NCBI RefSeq assembly: GCF_000764305.2
Contig: NW_025946060.1
Coordinates: 28,853 to 92,852 of the forward strand
Direction of reading: 5' to 3'
DNA from: Hyalella azteca
Lineage: Eukaryota > Arthropoda > Malacostraca > Amphipoda > Hyalellidae
DNA: 64,000 nt
The notes beneath the pieces are model-generated. The model was not told where the DNA came from. It saw nothing but the letters and a program-made list of their open reading frames with translations, and ran no database searches. Of this stretch, positions 12,268-23,289 are shown one piece after another. How positions within the stretch are numbered: position 1 is the stretch's first letter; every line of letters begins with the position of its first letter. Position numbers and translations under genes: made by a program.

Positions 12268-12570
12268 GAAGCTGATCTTCAGAACTCACTAAGTAAGCGT
12301 AAAAACTTACGCTTTATTTTCTTGTCTATGATTGGTGGATTTGGCTTGAAAGGCCTTCTATGATTGGCTGTTGAACTTACGATCTCTCAACTTTTTTTTG
12401 AAAGTATAGGCCCAGAGAAACTGGGCCTTTACTTTCAAAAAAAGTTAAGAGATCGTAAGTTAATCAGCCAATCATTGACGGCCTTTCAAGCAAAATCCAC
12501 CAATCATAGACATGAAACTAGAGCGTAAGTACTTACGTTCACTTAGCGAGTTTTGAAAGTATAGGCCCTG
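12268..12570. mobile_element. Two copies of a palindromic MITE in inverted orientation
   Basis: Copy one is about 12280-12413 and copy two 12421-12570, meeting at GGCCCAG/CTGGGCC. Both carry the family core: TCAGCCAATCATTGACGGCC (or its complement), CCACCAATCATAG and a GTAAGTACTTAC palindrome. Termini resemble GGGCCTATACTTTCAAAA. Together they form a giant hairpin of about 150-bp arms. The same family recurs at 19173, 28751, 30237 and 31998. Confidence 0.85.
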
Positions 12571-12654
12571 ATCTACAAACGGGTCTCTGTTTGGGGTCAG
12601 GGAAGCTGCGATTGCGACGTACGGCGCTTGTTTGCTGTGGGACCTGGGGCGACG

Positions 12655-13420
12655 ATAAGCCGCCCATCATCCATGCCGCCCATCATGAAAGCCGCCCATC
12701 ACGAGAGCCATCCATCATCCATGCCGCCCATCATGAATGCCATCCATCATCCATGCCGCCCATCATGAAAGCCGTCCATCGTCTATGCCGTCCATCATGA
12801 AAGCCGTCCATCATCTAAGCCGTCCATCATGAAAGCCGCCCATCATCTATGCCGTCCGTCGTCTAAGCCGCCCATCAACCAAGACGCCCATCTTTAAAGC
12901 CGCCCACCATCAAAGCCGCCCATCATCAAAGCCGCCCATCATCAAAGCCGCCCATCATCAAAGCCGCCATCATCAAAGCCGCCCATCTTTAAAGCCGCCC
13001 ACCATCAAAGCCGCCCGCCATCAAAGCCGCCCATCTTTAAAGCCGCCCATCATCAAAGCCGCTCATCATAAAAGCCGCCCACCATCAAAGCCGCTCATCA
13101 TAAAAGCCGCCCATCATCAAAGCCGCCCATCATCAAAGCCGCCCATCATCCAAGCCGCCCACCATCAAAGCCGCTCATCATAAAGCCGCCCACCATCAAA
13201 GCCGCTCATCATAAAGCCGCCCACCATCAAAGCCGCTCATCATAAAGCCGCCCACCATCAAAGCCGCTCATCATAAAAGCCGCCCATCATCAAAGCCGCC
13301 CACCATCAAAGCCGCCCATCATCAAAGCCGCCCATCATCAAAGCCGCCCATCATCAATGCCGCCCATCATCAAAGCCGCCATCATCAAAGCCGCCCATCA
13401 TCAAAGCCGCCCACCATCAA
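12655..13420. repeat. 16-bp minisatellite, more than 40 units
   Basis: Units of AAGCCGCCCATCATCA with point variants (CCACC, CTCATCATA, CTTTAAA). The early part has ATCATCCATGCCGCCC variants. It is the longest array in the window. Confidence 0.95.
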
Positions 13421-13628
13421 ATTCGTTTAAGCCGCCACTCGTTTAAGCCGCCACTCGTTTAAGCCGCCACTCGTTTAAGCCGCCACTCGTTTAATTAAGC
13501 CGCCACTCGTTTAAGCCGCCACTCGTTTAAGCCGCCACTCGTTTAATTAAGCCGCCACTCGTTTAAGCCGCCACTCGTTTAAGCCGCCACTCGTTTAATT
13601 AAGCCGCCACTCGTTTAAGCCGCCACTC
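13415..13628. repeat. Second 16-bp minisatellite with higher-order structure
   Basis: Unit GCCGCCACTCGTTTAA. Every third to fourth unit carries an extra TTAA, so the array repeats as a larger block. It follows directly on the previous array and shares GCCGCC, so it probably arose from it. Confidence 0.93.
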
Positions 13629-14865
13629 ATTCACTCTGGCGCGCGTACGGCCGCAGTCATCTGAGGGACGGCGCTGATCTGCGGCCAAGCTTCTAGATTA
13701 TTAAGTTAAAAAACGAGCTCTACTTCAGATTTACGGGTGATATTAAGGAGGCTTAGTGTAAATAACGACAATAATGTATGTCAATAATATAAAAAATATT
13801 TTCAAACTTACGGGTGGTATTAAGTAGGCTTGATTTAAATATTATGTCAATAATATATGTCAATAACATATGTCAATAATATAAATAATATCATCAGACT
13901 TTCGGGGGTAGTAGTCTTAGTTTAAATAATATATCAGGACTTCGATGGGATGTTATTAACAAAACTTTGACGAGTGTGATGTCAATTTCCCAAAACAACT
14001 TATTAGTCTTGATTTGTTTGAAGTTACAAGGGGAAAGTGAGGCAGAGGATTTAAGGACATGAAGCAATACCATCGCCTCGAGTGCGCGATTCAGAACATG
14101 CATAATTTTGCTCCGCTGAAAAGAGACTCGTGAGGTATTTTCTCAATAAAAAATCTCAATTAAGAGTGTTGATCATTTAACAATAATTAATATCATGAAG
14201 TACATGATCAAGAAATAAAAAATAAGGAAGAAGTTAAACATAACTAGAATGACAATAATATATAATTTATTTACAGAAAACTGTTTCCCTGTTGAGAAAA
14301 TCATCAATTAGACGCATCCCGTTGCGGGTTCTAACCCGACAAAGTTTGTCTGATAGCAGCTTATCAGAATAGGGATCAGTGAGGGGTTATCACTGGGGGG
14401 TTTGGGGGTTATTGGGCAATTCGAGGGGAACACCACTGGTAAAACGGGCAATTCGAGGGGAACACCACAGGAAAAACGGGCAATGCGAGTGAATCACCAC
14501 TGGAAAAAGTTTCATGTGTTCCCACACGTCCCCTCTTATGGCGCCCACTTGGTCCTACAAGTGGCATGAGCTGACGATGGTCAAGTGGAGTGGAAGTGGA
14601 GTGGAAGGAATGTAGCCCAGTGCGGTGATATAATTCCTTTGATCGCTCCCACAAGGCTACGGCAGTAGAGTGGATTTAAAGACTGCAAACTGGATTGCAA
14701 ATTCAAGAAAATGTTATGATGGAAACTAAACACGTGTAAATAGAGTAATCTGATTGCTTTGGATATCGATCGATTAATTTTAGGTGCACTATGCATCAGG
14801 TTTTAGTCGTGTTGTATGTGAAGTACACAGCATGTGTATGTTGGCAGTTTACTGCGCTTAAACTT
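13629..14865. other. Intergenic, no gene seen
   Basis: Contains two to three loose copies of an A/T-rich unit around TATGTCAATAATATA (13770-13930) and three copies of GGGCAATTCGAGGGGAACACC type (14413-14505). No coding exon was recognised. Confidence 0.5.
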
Positions 14866-15066
14866 ACAGCATTAACGCTGCTATCCTCCCCCACTGCTGC
14901 TATAAGCTATAACGCTGCTATCCTCCCTCACTGCTGCTATAAGCTATAACGCTGCTATCCTCCCTACTGCTGCTATAAGCTATAACGCTGCTATCCTCCC
15001 TACTGCTGCTATAAGATATAACGCTGCTACCCTCCCCTACTGCTGCTATAAGCTATAACGCTGCTA
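14866..15066. repeat. 36-bp minisatellite, about 5-6 units
   Basis: Unit contains AACGCTGCTATCCTCCCTAC and TGCTGCTATAAGCTAT. Confidence 0.93.
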
Positions 15067-15114
15067 TGCACCATCAACACCGCACATCAGCCATACGGCG
15101 CATCACAAATACCA

Positions 15115-15255
15115 TACGTCAACCACATCAATATACTCATCAACCACATCAATGCCACACATCAACCACATCAACACCACTCATCAACCACATCAACACC
15201 GCACATCAACCACATCAACACCACTCATCAACCACATCAACACCACACGTCAACC
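15115..15255. repeat. 15/30-bp minisatellite
   Basis: Alternating CATCAACCACATCAA and CACCACTCATCAACC blocks. The overlapping 116-residue ORF has a TSTPLINHIN-like repeat and is not considered a gene. Confidence 0.9.
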
Positions 15256-15422
15256 ACACACCAGGCATCACAGGAGGTCACCGCATGTCGCGCAGGTGTA
15301 AAGTTTCACGCATAATGACAGGACGCGACCTGCGCGCGCCAGATGTACAGCCAGCCAAGTGCCTTCACTCCGCCCTGCAGACGACACCCGAGCCGCCCCA
15401 CATATCGTATCTGTGATACGAG

Positions 15423-16005
15423 CTGTGATCTTGTAGCGCGTGTTGAGAGTTGTATTGAGTACGAGTTGTATTGAGTACGAGCTGTATTGAGTACGAGCTG
15501 TATTGAGTACAAGCTGTATTGAGTACGAGCTGTGATCTTGTGGCGTGTGTTGAGAGTTGTATTGAGTACGAGCTGTGATCTTGTAGCGTGTGTTGAGAGT
15601 TGTATTGAGTACGAGCTGTGATCTTGTAGCGTGTGTTGAGAGTTGTATTGAGTACGAGCTGTGATCTTGTGGCGTGTGTTGAGAGTTGTATTGAGTACGA
15701 GCTGTGATCTTGTGGCGTGTGATGAGAGTTGTATTGAGTACGAGCTGTGATCTTGTAGCGTGTGTTGAGAGTTGTATTGAGTACGAGCTGTGATCTTGTA
15801 GCGTGTGTTGAGAGTTGTATTGAGTACGAGCTGTGATCTTGTGGCGTGTGTTGAGAGTTGTATTGAGTACGAGCTGTGATCTTGTGGCGTGTGTTGAGAG
15901 TTGTATTGAGTACGAGCTGTGATCTTGTGGCGTGTGTTGAGAGTTGTATTGAGTACGAGCTGTGAGCTTGTGGCGTGTGTTGAGAGTTGTATTGAGTACG
16001 AGCTC
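15423..16005. repeat. 43-bp minisatellite, about 13 units
   Basis: Unit contains GAGCTGTGATCTTGTGGCGT and TTGAGAGTTGTATTGAGTAC. The first units are shortened (TTGAGTACGAGCTGTA repeated), which suggests an internal subunit. Confidence 0.95.
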
Positions 16006-16223
16006 TGATGTTATGCCGCTTAATGTGAGCTGTTTTTAATGTGAAGCGTAGTATCGATTAGTATTACCTAGCACTTCGGGTTAGTATGTGATCAAGTTCA
16101 TACTTAATAACGTACTTGGTGTGAGTTTCAATGAGTAGTACAAAGTTCATCTATCTCATTGTTATAGAGATATAGTATGGCCAGACATATAAGTGTGCGG
16201 TTACGTACATCTAGTTAGCGAGG

Positions 16224-17649
16224 AAATTATTCGTACATCCTTTTCTTTATAATATTTTCTTGAATAAGTCGAATAATAATGAGTGTATGAGCCTAAGATT
16301 TGACTGAAGTAAGCAGTATGTATTTATAATAGGGAAAATAACAATAAAATTTCAGAACAAAATGTAATTTCAAAATGTTTTGACATGCAGAAATTCCCAA
16401 ACATCTTCTGGCGCAATTATTCGTACAGTAAGAAAATATTAATATAGTTGCAATAATAATAATCAATGGTATATTTTTCCATATCGGTGAACTCCATCAG
16501 TCTCATTTTATTGTTTATGATAATATGCGCAGTGTATCCGGCTTGATATTATCCCAATCTTCAAATGCGATTTGTTTCAATTCCTGCCGATACATGGAAG
16601 GCCGATTATTGCTTCTAACTTTCAAGTTTGGCTATAAATTCTCAATTAAATTCAAGTCGTGGCTATTTGTTGGTCATGGATTAATGGTCACTTTTGTTTA
16701 TTAAGCCAAGTGGTTGTAGCTTTCGAATCACTACCTTGCTGAAATATCCATCGTCGTCCAAGAACCAAAGTCCTTGCAAGCGGATGTTTGATGGTTTTCA
16801 TTCAAAATCGATATATAAACATCTAAGTTCATTATTCCATCAATTGGAAACTTCTTCCCGGTACCACTTGATGAGTATAATGAACCCAATACATCATTGA
16901 ACAATCCCAATGAAAGACTGTTGGGATTGTGTCCTTACGAAGGAAAGCCTCTCCATTTTTTGCGCCAAATCTTCTTCGTATTATTAAGCCCAAATAGCTT
17001 AATGTTTGTTTCGTCGCTGCACAGTTCTTGGTTCCAAAAGACTTCCCCTTGTTCACGTAAAATCTTCAGCATGCAAAACGAGCAGCAACATGAGGTCGTG
17101 TGTGAAGTGAGAGTCGTCGAGGTCTTCGTCCATATCGGCCATTCTTGCATGTCGAGACAATTCGCTGTATAATTTACGCTGACTCACGCTTGTTCCCTCA
17201 CTGGTTAATCTATTAGCAAAGTCCTTCAACTCCACTCTTTGGAATTATATTTAATCACGACACGGTTTTCGAACTGATAGTTCCGATAGTTTGAGTTTCC
17301 GGCCTCGACCAGGCAACGTTTGTGCTGTGCCAAACTCTACCAACGTCTTCATCACCCACTTTAGCTATGGATCTTGTGATATTCAGGCGCTTCGAGATGC
17401 ACCCATAACCATTGCCAGACTTGTGTAGGTAGGATTAGTATTTCCCAACTATACGAATAATTGTGTACGAAGGTGTTGAGAATTTCTGCATGTTAAATCG
17501 TTTTGAAATTACATTTTGTTTTAAAAATTTAATGTTAGTTTCCCCATTACATAATGCTTAGTGCAATCAAATCTTGTAGTCATATACATTCCTTAATTTT
17601 CGAGTTATTAAAGAAAACATTGAAAAGAAAAGGGTTGTACAAATAATTT
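16224..17649 (-). mobile_element. Decayed Tc1/mariner transposon
   Basis: Long inverted ends: AATTATTCGTACATCCTTTTC at the left pairs with GAAAAGGGTTGTACAAATAA at the right, and a second inner pair flanks AGAAATTCCCAAACATCTTC. Between them, minus-strand fragments in different frames (17235-16832) resemble a Tc1 transposase: an N-terminal helix-turn-helix-like LKDFANRLTSEGTSVSQRKL, then CSDETNIKLFGLNN with the first catalytic D, then IWRKKWRGFPS and DTIPTVFHWDCSMMYW. Frameshifts separate these pieces and no downstream catalytic residues are in frame, so it is inactive. A two-base TA target duplication is not evident. Confidence 0.8.
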
Positions 17650-17788
17650 CGTCACTAACTATGGGTGCTATTTCTTCAGATGCACACAAATATTATTCTC
17701 TACGTACGTACATGTTATTACATCAGTTGTTATTAATGCACTACGTTGTTATTAATGCACTAATTTAACTAAAAAATTTTTTTTTCAG

Positions 17789-18502
17789 ACGAACTTTCGG
17801 CGCGGTAATATGAATATGGTTTGGGGACGCGGGACGAGCTTGACGTGAGCGCCTGCGACTAGGGGATGATAAAAGGACACGTGGACGTCGCAGAGGCCTG
17901 CGTCGCAGGTCTTTAAGACAATGCTCCAGATTTTCATGCGACGCGAAGGGTACAGAGGTTGTTACGTTTGCTGGTCGTATGACTTCTAAGTCCAAGCTAG
18001 CTATAAGGTGGACCATGGGCAGAGACGAGACTATAGGTTTGGGGAACTGTATTTGGTGGAATCTGGTTTACAAATGAGGCATAAAGGCTTGTTGGCCTTA
18101 CATGACCTACTATTGACACTATACTATAGTAGTTCTACTTGAATTTGATGCTAATACGTAAACACGTAAGTCGTAACAGAGGTGATGCAAGACCGAGTCC
18201 TTCATCGCAGGCTACAAGAAAATTGTGGGGGGGACTCGAGAAGATATGGGACTTAGGAATTTTCAAAGATTTTATAACTAATCACGTCATCCATATATTC
18301 TACTGATGAGTGTCGTACTTATTTTTCCAGCTAATTCGGGTCCTTGACGTCTTGATGAGAGCACGTCAGACCTGCCAGCAGGGCACGGCTAATCCAGCTC
18401 AGCCGCCGTACATCGAGGCAGGTTGCAGGCGCCGAGGCTTGCGTTTGGGTTTTGGCAGCGGATTTAAATCAGCCGCGCCTGCCGTACGCCGGCTTAAATT
18501 AG
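17789..18502 (+). other. Two splice-bounded ORFs, unassigned
   Basis: TTTTTTTTTCAG precedes 17789 and a GTGAGC donor follows 17834. TATTTTTCCAG precedes 18332 and GTAAAA follows 18502; the second stretch is open in one frame (LIRVLDVLMRARQTCQQG...). The acceptors look strong, yet the translations match no family I recognise and the two are not shown to be joined. They could be exons of a non-coding or lineage-specific gene, or chance. Confidence 0.2.
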
Positions 18503-19172
18503 GTAAAAAATAACCGCCAGTGGCTCAATAGGCGGGAGAAAATCACCGCATTTGCATGCATGGGAACGCGGGAAACGACGCTCGGGTCACTAGGTGCTGC
18601 CAGCGAGGAGCGGACTAGTTCTCTGATAGCGAAACAATTAAGAAATATAATCATGGTTCTCAGGTTAACATGAAGAAGAAATAAATAAGAATATGCGTTC
18701 AAAAATTACTTTTTAAGACAAAACTTCTAAAGAGACCTAAACATCTTCTCAAGAAGACATTTCTTTACAAGGCATCTTCTTTAGAAGGCACCTTTTTTTT
18801 AAAGAAGACATCTCAAACATCTTCTGAAGAGTGTTGCACATGTACAATATATTTATTATTTTATTTTTAAATATTACAAAAATTATTTAATTTTGTTTAA
18901 TATTCAAAAAGATTTTTTTTCAAGTTTTAAAAATGATCTATTCTGTCAATTGATTCATGCATTGTCTCCGACTTTACGCAAGTGTGCAAATTTCAGGTCG
19001 ATTGGAAAGATAGAAGTGTGTTAAATATGATTATGAGATTTGTTGCAGACAAACAACAAGAAGTGCAGTTAAAGAGAAGTGTTGTAATAAAAAAGTCACA
19101 GCCATCGCTGGCCTCTTTGGCCTCGCGATGCGATCATAAGCGACGGCACATTGCGTTCTCAGGTATGATATT
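18503..19172. other. A/T-rich intergenic, no gene seen
   Basis: 18720-18835 has irregular AAGAAGACAT/ATCTTCT motifs on both strands. Nothing else recognisable. Confidence 0.5.
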
Positions 19173-19314
19173 CAGGTCCTATATTTTCAAAAAAATTCAA
19201 GAGCCATCAGCCAATCATTGACGGCCTTTCAAGCAAAATCCACCAATCATAGACAAGAAAATAGAGCGTAAGTACTTACGCTCACTTAGCGAGTTTTGAA
19301 AGTATGGCCCCGGG
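19173..19314 (+). mobile_element. Palindromic MITE copy
   Basis: Same family as 12268-12570: CAATCATTGACGGCCTTTCA, then CCACCAATCATAGAC, then a 20-bp palindrome GAGCGTAAGTACTTACGCTC, ending in GTTTTGAAAGTATGGCCC. The left arm lacks the GATCGTAAGTT block. Confidence 0.85.
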
Positions 19315-19677
19315 TTGGTAACCTCGGTGCTAAGACATTTACGATCACATTCTATTCTGGCCATTTGTACTTACTTCTGTGCTATTTATGCTTTGTTTTG
19401 AGGGTAATTTCAGCAGCTGGGCTACTTAAGCTTATTGTCGGTCATTAACGTCTACTGCTGGGTCACTGGCCTAACCTGCACTGACCACTGCTGGGCCGGT
19501 CAGGGCTGTATCATTCAGTAATGTGGTATATTTAGTTTATTGTTGAATATATCATAATAGTGTTGGGGCATATAGTTTACTGTTGAATATAGCATAATAT
19601 TGTTGAGGCATATAGTTCATCGTTACGTAATTAAATATAATTCCGGAGCATATAAGCCTATATATACAGAAGGGAAT

Positions 19678-19870
19678 GACGTTTGGACTTGGGGATGATG
19701 TTGGACTTGGGGATGATGTTGGACTTGGGGATGATGTTGGACTTGGGGATGATGTTGGACTTGGGGATGATGTTGGACTACTCGCCTGCAGCAGGCGGAT
19801 GGTAAGTGCTCTCGTATACTTCGTCTCTTCCCTCTCGCCTGCAGCAGGCGGATGGTAAGTGCTCTCGTAT
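19678..19870. repeat. 18-bp minisatellite followed by a direct duplication
   Basis: Six units of GATGATGTTGGACTTGGG (19678-19782) are followed by two copies of a roughly 43-bp segment starting CTCGCCTGCAGCAGGCGGAT. Confidence 0.93.
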
Positions 19871-21202
19871 ACTTCATCTTGTCATTGTTGGAACTTCGAG
19901 CCGCACATTTCTTGACACTTCGCAGGCTCAGGTTTTTGGTTGAAATCTTCATGTTGGTAACTGGACGCGGTGGTCGTAAGTTGGACTTAGTTCTAACTCT
20001 CGATTTCATGGCTGTGCATGGGTTGTAACTTTAGCTAATAATGGCTGATAGACATACGGTACTACAAGTGCTGCTAAGTATATTTTTCCAAGGTGCGCCT
20101 TATGAAAACAACTAACGACGTCGTAAGTTATGCATCAAATTAGCGCCCGGGTTCACGAATGGACCGTCCAATCGCAGGCTGCAGCAAGAGTGTACGATAA
20201 CCGTAAACTTACGATCATCTTAGGTAATTTGCATGAGGCTGACTGACAATTAGCCGCCAACGATTTCCTGGTATTATGTTTGGTATCGTGCCGGGTAACT
20301 GTTCTGATATTTAGTCCTGCCTCGGTGGTAATTCATGAAGATCCCACTCGGTATCACCGATCCTCATTCCTGATCTCGACCTAATCCTGATCCTTGAGAT
20401 GCACGAGTAAAGGATCCATCGGTCATGGCGTGTTAAGTGGATATAAATTGAGCAGTAAACATGAACAGGTTGCAAACGTTGTCAAAGGTTGTGAAATGAT
20501 GCAAAAAAATGCCTCGGTATGTAACAGGAACATGAAAGAAAACATGTAAGAGATGCAAAAGTTTTCATGACACTGAAGAATCTTTAAAAATTTGCTTTGA
20601 GATATAGAATAGTAGCAAAAATTGCATTGGATGCATAAGTCATGCAGAGATTAAAATGGAATACGAAAGTTAGGTTCAGTATGATATTTGATGCGAAAGC
20701 TATGCCAAAGCCAGCAATGGGTGCAGGAGACCCATTACATATAAGTTAAAAGGCCCTTTCCTCTATTACCTATAAGTTAACAGGAAATTGCATCTTGATT
20801 CTCGTGAGATTGCATCTTGATTCAAGCTGCAATTCAGGCAATCAATCTGCAATTACAGATTGATTCAAGCTGCAATCGGAATCTTGATTCTAGCACCATA
20901 GCATACAAATCTCGGACAGTTTTCCGACCTCCCGGGCCTCTCGCCTGCGCCTCCGACTGTGGCCAGGAGGCCAGGCGCCGCAGGAGGACGAGGCCATGCA
21001 GGCGGCAGGCGGGCAGGATAATTGAGGCGCTGACAGGCGCGTGCCCGATGATTGCTTCGCCGCGGGGCACAGAGGGCGCCGCCCTCCTGCAGCGGAGCTC
21101 AGCAGCCTCTGTGTACAGAGGTCCTGCTGGAGTGCCATGAGATACAAAGGATATCTCTTTATTGTAGAGCGGATATTGGGACATGAAAGTAGCGGTACAA
21201 GG
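19871..21202. other. Intergenic, no gene seen
   Basis: 20450-20720 is A-rich with scattered ATGCAAAA motifs. 20740-20890 holds short repeats of CAATCTGCAATTACAGATTG type. 20920-21130 is GC-rich and open on the minus strand but resembles no known protein. Confidence 0.5.
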
Positions 21203-21376
21203 ACCTGAAGTGCTCATACATTTGTTCATAATATAGCCTGAAGTGCTCATACATTTGTTCATAATATAGCCTGAGGTACTCATACATTTGTTCATAATAT
21301 AGCCTGAGGTACTCATACATTTGTTCATAATATAACCTGAAGTACTCATACATTTGTTCATAATATAACCTGAAGT
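21203..21376. repeat. 33-bp minisatellite, five units
   Basis: Unit contains TTCATAATATAGCCTGAAGT and ACTCATACATTTG. Both-strand ORFs across it are repeat reads. Confidence 0.95.
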
Positions 21377-23289
21377 ACTTAAGTTCAGAGACACCATACT
21401 TAGTTCACTTATTGTATCTGAAGGACTTAAGAAGATACTTGTCTTGTTTATACTGGTGTAAGCTGTTAATGTAGCCATTATTCGTATACTGAATATACTA
21501 TTTAGAATGCTAGTAATTCTTAAACTGTTTTACCATGAATTTGTTATCTATCTAATAATTGTGCTCTAGCACGCTATTGATTAATGATTAGTTATTGTTT
21601 TGTTGCCAGGAAAGTTCATAGCTTTGATTGAAACTTGGAACATTAAATGTTAACCGCAGCGGAGTTTGATTTCATACTGTAAGTTGAATAAGGATTTGGT
21701 TTGATAATCACGAGCCGTACACGATCACGTTAATCATTGCATTTAGTTGGCTTCAGAATTAACCCGCAGCAATATTGCGCACTACAACAATGTTAACATT
21801 TCTATTCCATAATTCTGTTCAACATCCCTCTCATGCATGCATAATTCATTATTCTAGTCAAATATCATCTCTATATTCATTCTCGTTGCCAAAAATTTTC
21901 GAACCAAGAGCATGTAACGCCTCAGCCATATTGTTTCTCTACCGTTTTATATGGCCCTTTATTAGACAATTTTCAGCGATGAATTATGCCCGGTTCTTCC
22001 TTCTTATTCTGCTCTTTATCCATTTCATGCTTCAACGTTTAATTATTGGCTCTTATTTTTCTTATCATTATGTTTGTTACATGCCCGTCATGCCACAGCC
22101 TTCTCATCCCTCTCGATGTCCCACGCTGCATGCGGCGTCCAGGACTATAGACGACCCTCAGGGTCCGGACGATTAGCCCTCTAATAAGAAGCGTCAACAC
22201 CGTCGCGCGGACCCTCGCGCTGCGCTGGAATGCGGTGCGCGAGGCTGGCGACCCAGCGGCGTCATTGGTTGGAACTTAATCGATGTTTCCAGTCGCAGCC
22301 AACCAGAGAGCAGGTGAGGGCTGGTGGGAGTTCCCTCGTTTGTTGCGAGGGGAAAATAAATTTGCTTCCTTTGGTGGTTTTGTGATCGAGTTGCCCAATG
22401 GAGCGGCAGTTAACAATTAACTCGGACGAACTTTTGATGTATGAAGGCTTGCGATAGGCTGAGGAGATCCGCACGAACACTGGAAATATTCTGATGAAGA
22501 TTTCTCGCTGAAATTCGTCGGTTCTCTTGCATCCCAACTTGTGGAGAGCGGTATGGAAGGATAACTTTAAGCCCCGTTTCGGGCCGCTGTCACCCACACG
22601 TCCCAAGACAATTTGTTCAAGGGCTGCCATTGGTCGAGGATAGGCCCTCGAGCGGAGTCTGCCTGCGCGCGCAAAATAGATCGCTGAAGCACACATCACT
22701 TGCACAAACATTCGTGTCAGCTGCAGACGCGCGCTCCACCTGTTCACCTTAATATTTCCTGCTCAATTATAAACCCAGAGGCTCTTACCCCTCCTTTAAA
22801 ATACGACGCTGGTCCTGATAATTCTGAGCTGGGCCTTGAAACCATTTATTAAAGAGCCTTTGTTAACCGACTTGGAGGAAATCCAGATAGCCAAGTTTTT
22901 TAAATCTTCCTGCAGATTTGGATGCGCGCGAATTAAATGCTGAATTCATAATCACTAGCGAGTTTTTTGTATGCGTTGGTGCTGTGTTATTCTGTGTCTG
23001 AGTCTTGCGTAAAATGTGTTGTTGCCGTTGTGGGCAATTTCCGTGACCTGAGCGCTGTTTCATCCGCCATTAGTCAGAAACCCCAACATCCTCATTGAGG
23101 AAACTGTTTACATTGGCTGAGGGTTTCTCAGGCGTTGGGGGAAGTGTAGCACTCTGGCTACAGAGACTGGATCTCGGCAGAGGGGCGGTCGTGCGGCACA
23201 GAGACGCCTGCCAAGTGCAGCTCTGCTCGCCTCTTCTCTCAGGAAAAAGAGAAGCAAGTGCCAGCCGGGGAGCCTCTGGCGTTGTCGTG
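21377..23289. other. 5' flank of the bHLH gene, no gene seen
   Basis: No coding exon was recognised. 23095-23289 is open in frame with the bHLH exon but contains no ATG before 23290, so it is probably 5' UTR. 22200-22740 is moderately GC-rich and open on the minus strand for 161 codons without recognisable domains. Confidence 0.5.

Noticed and set aside
12655..13628. Possible CRISPR-like array
   Set aside because: Short 16-bp units without spacers in animal DNA; it is a minisatellite.
14305..14345. TGCGGGTTCTAACCCGAC resembling a tRNA T-arm
   Set aside because: No A-box, acceptor pairing or anticodon arm around it.
15066..15416. 116-residue ORF rich in H and T
   Set aside because: Mostly a read of the CATCAACCACATCAA array; no conserved tail.
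19006..19161. Possible exon VDWKDRSVLNMIM with AG and GT borders
   Set aside because: The upstream TGCAAATTTCAGGTCGATTGG phrase looks like transposon-derived sequence and no partner exon was found.
20834..21478. 214-residue minus-strand ORF
   Set aside because: Half is a 33-bp repeat (STSGYIMNKCM) and the rest matches no family and has no splice support.
22262..22747. 161-residue minus-strand ORF
   Set aside because: No recognisable domain; it lies in the 5' flank of the bHLH gene and could be open by chance in moderately GC-rich sequence.
23095..23289. N-terminal extension of the bHLH ORF
   Set aside because: The open frame starts at a TTG and has no ATG before 23290, so it is treated as 5' UTR.
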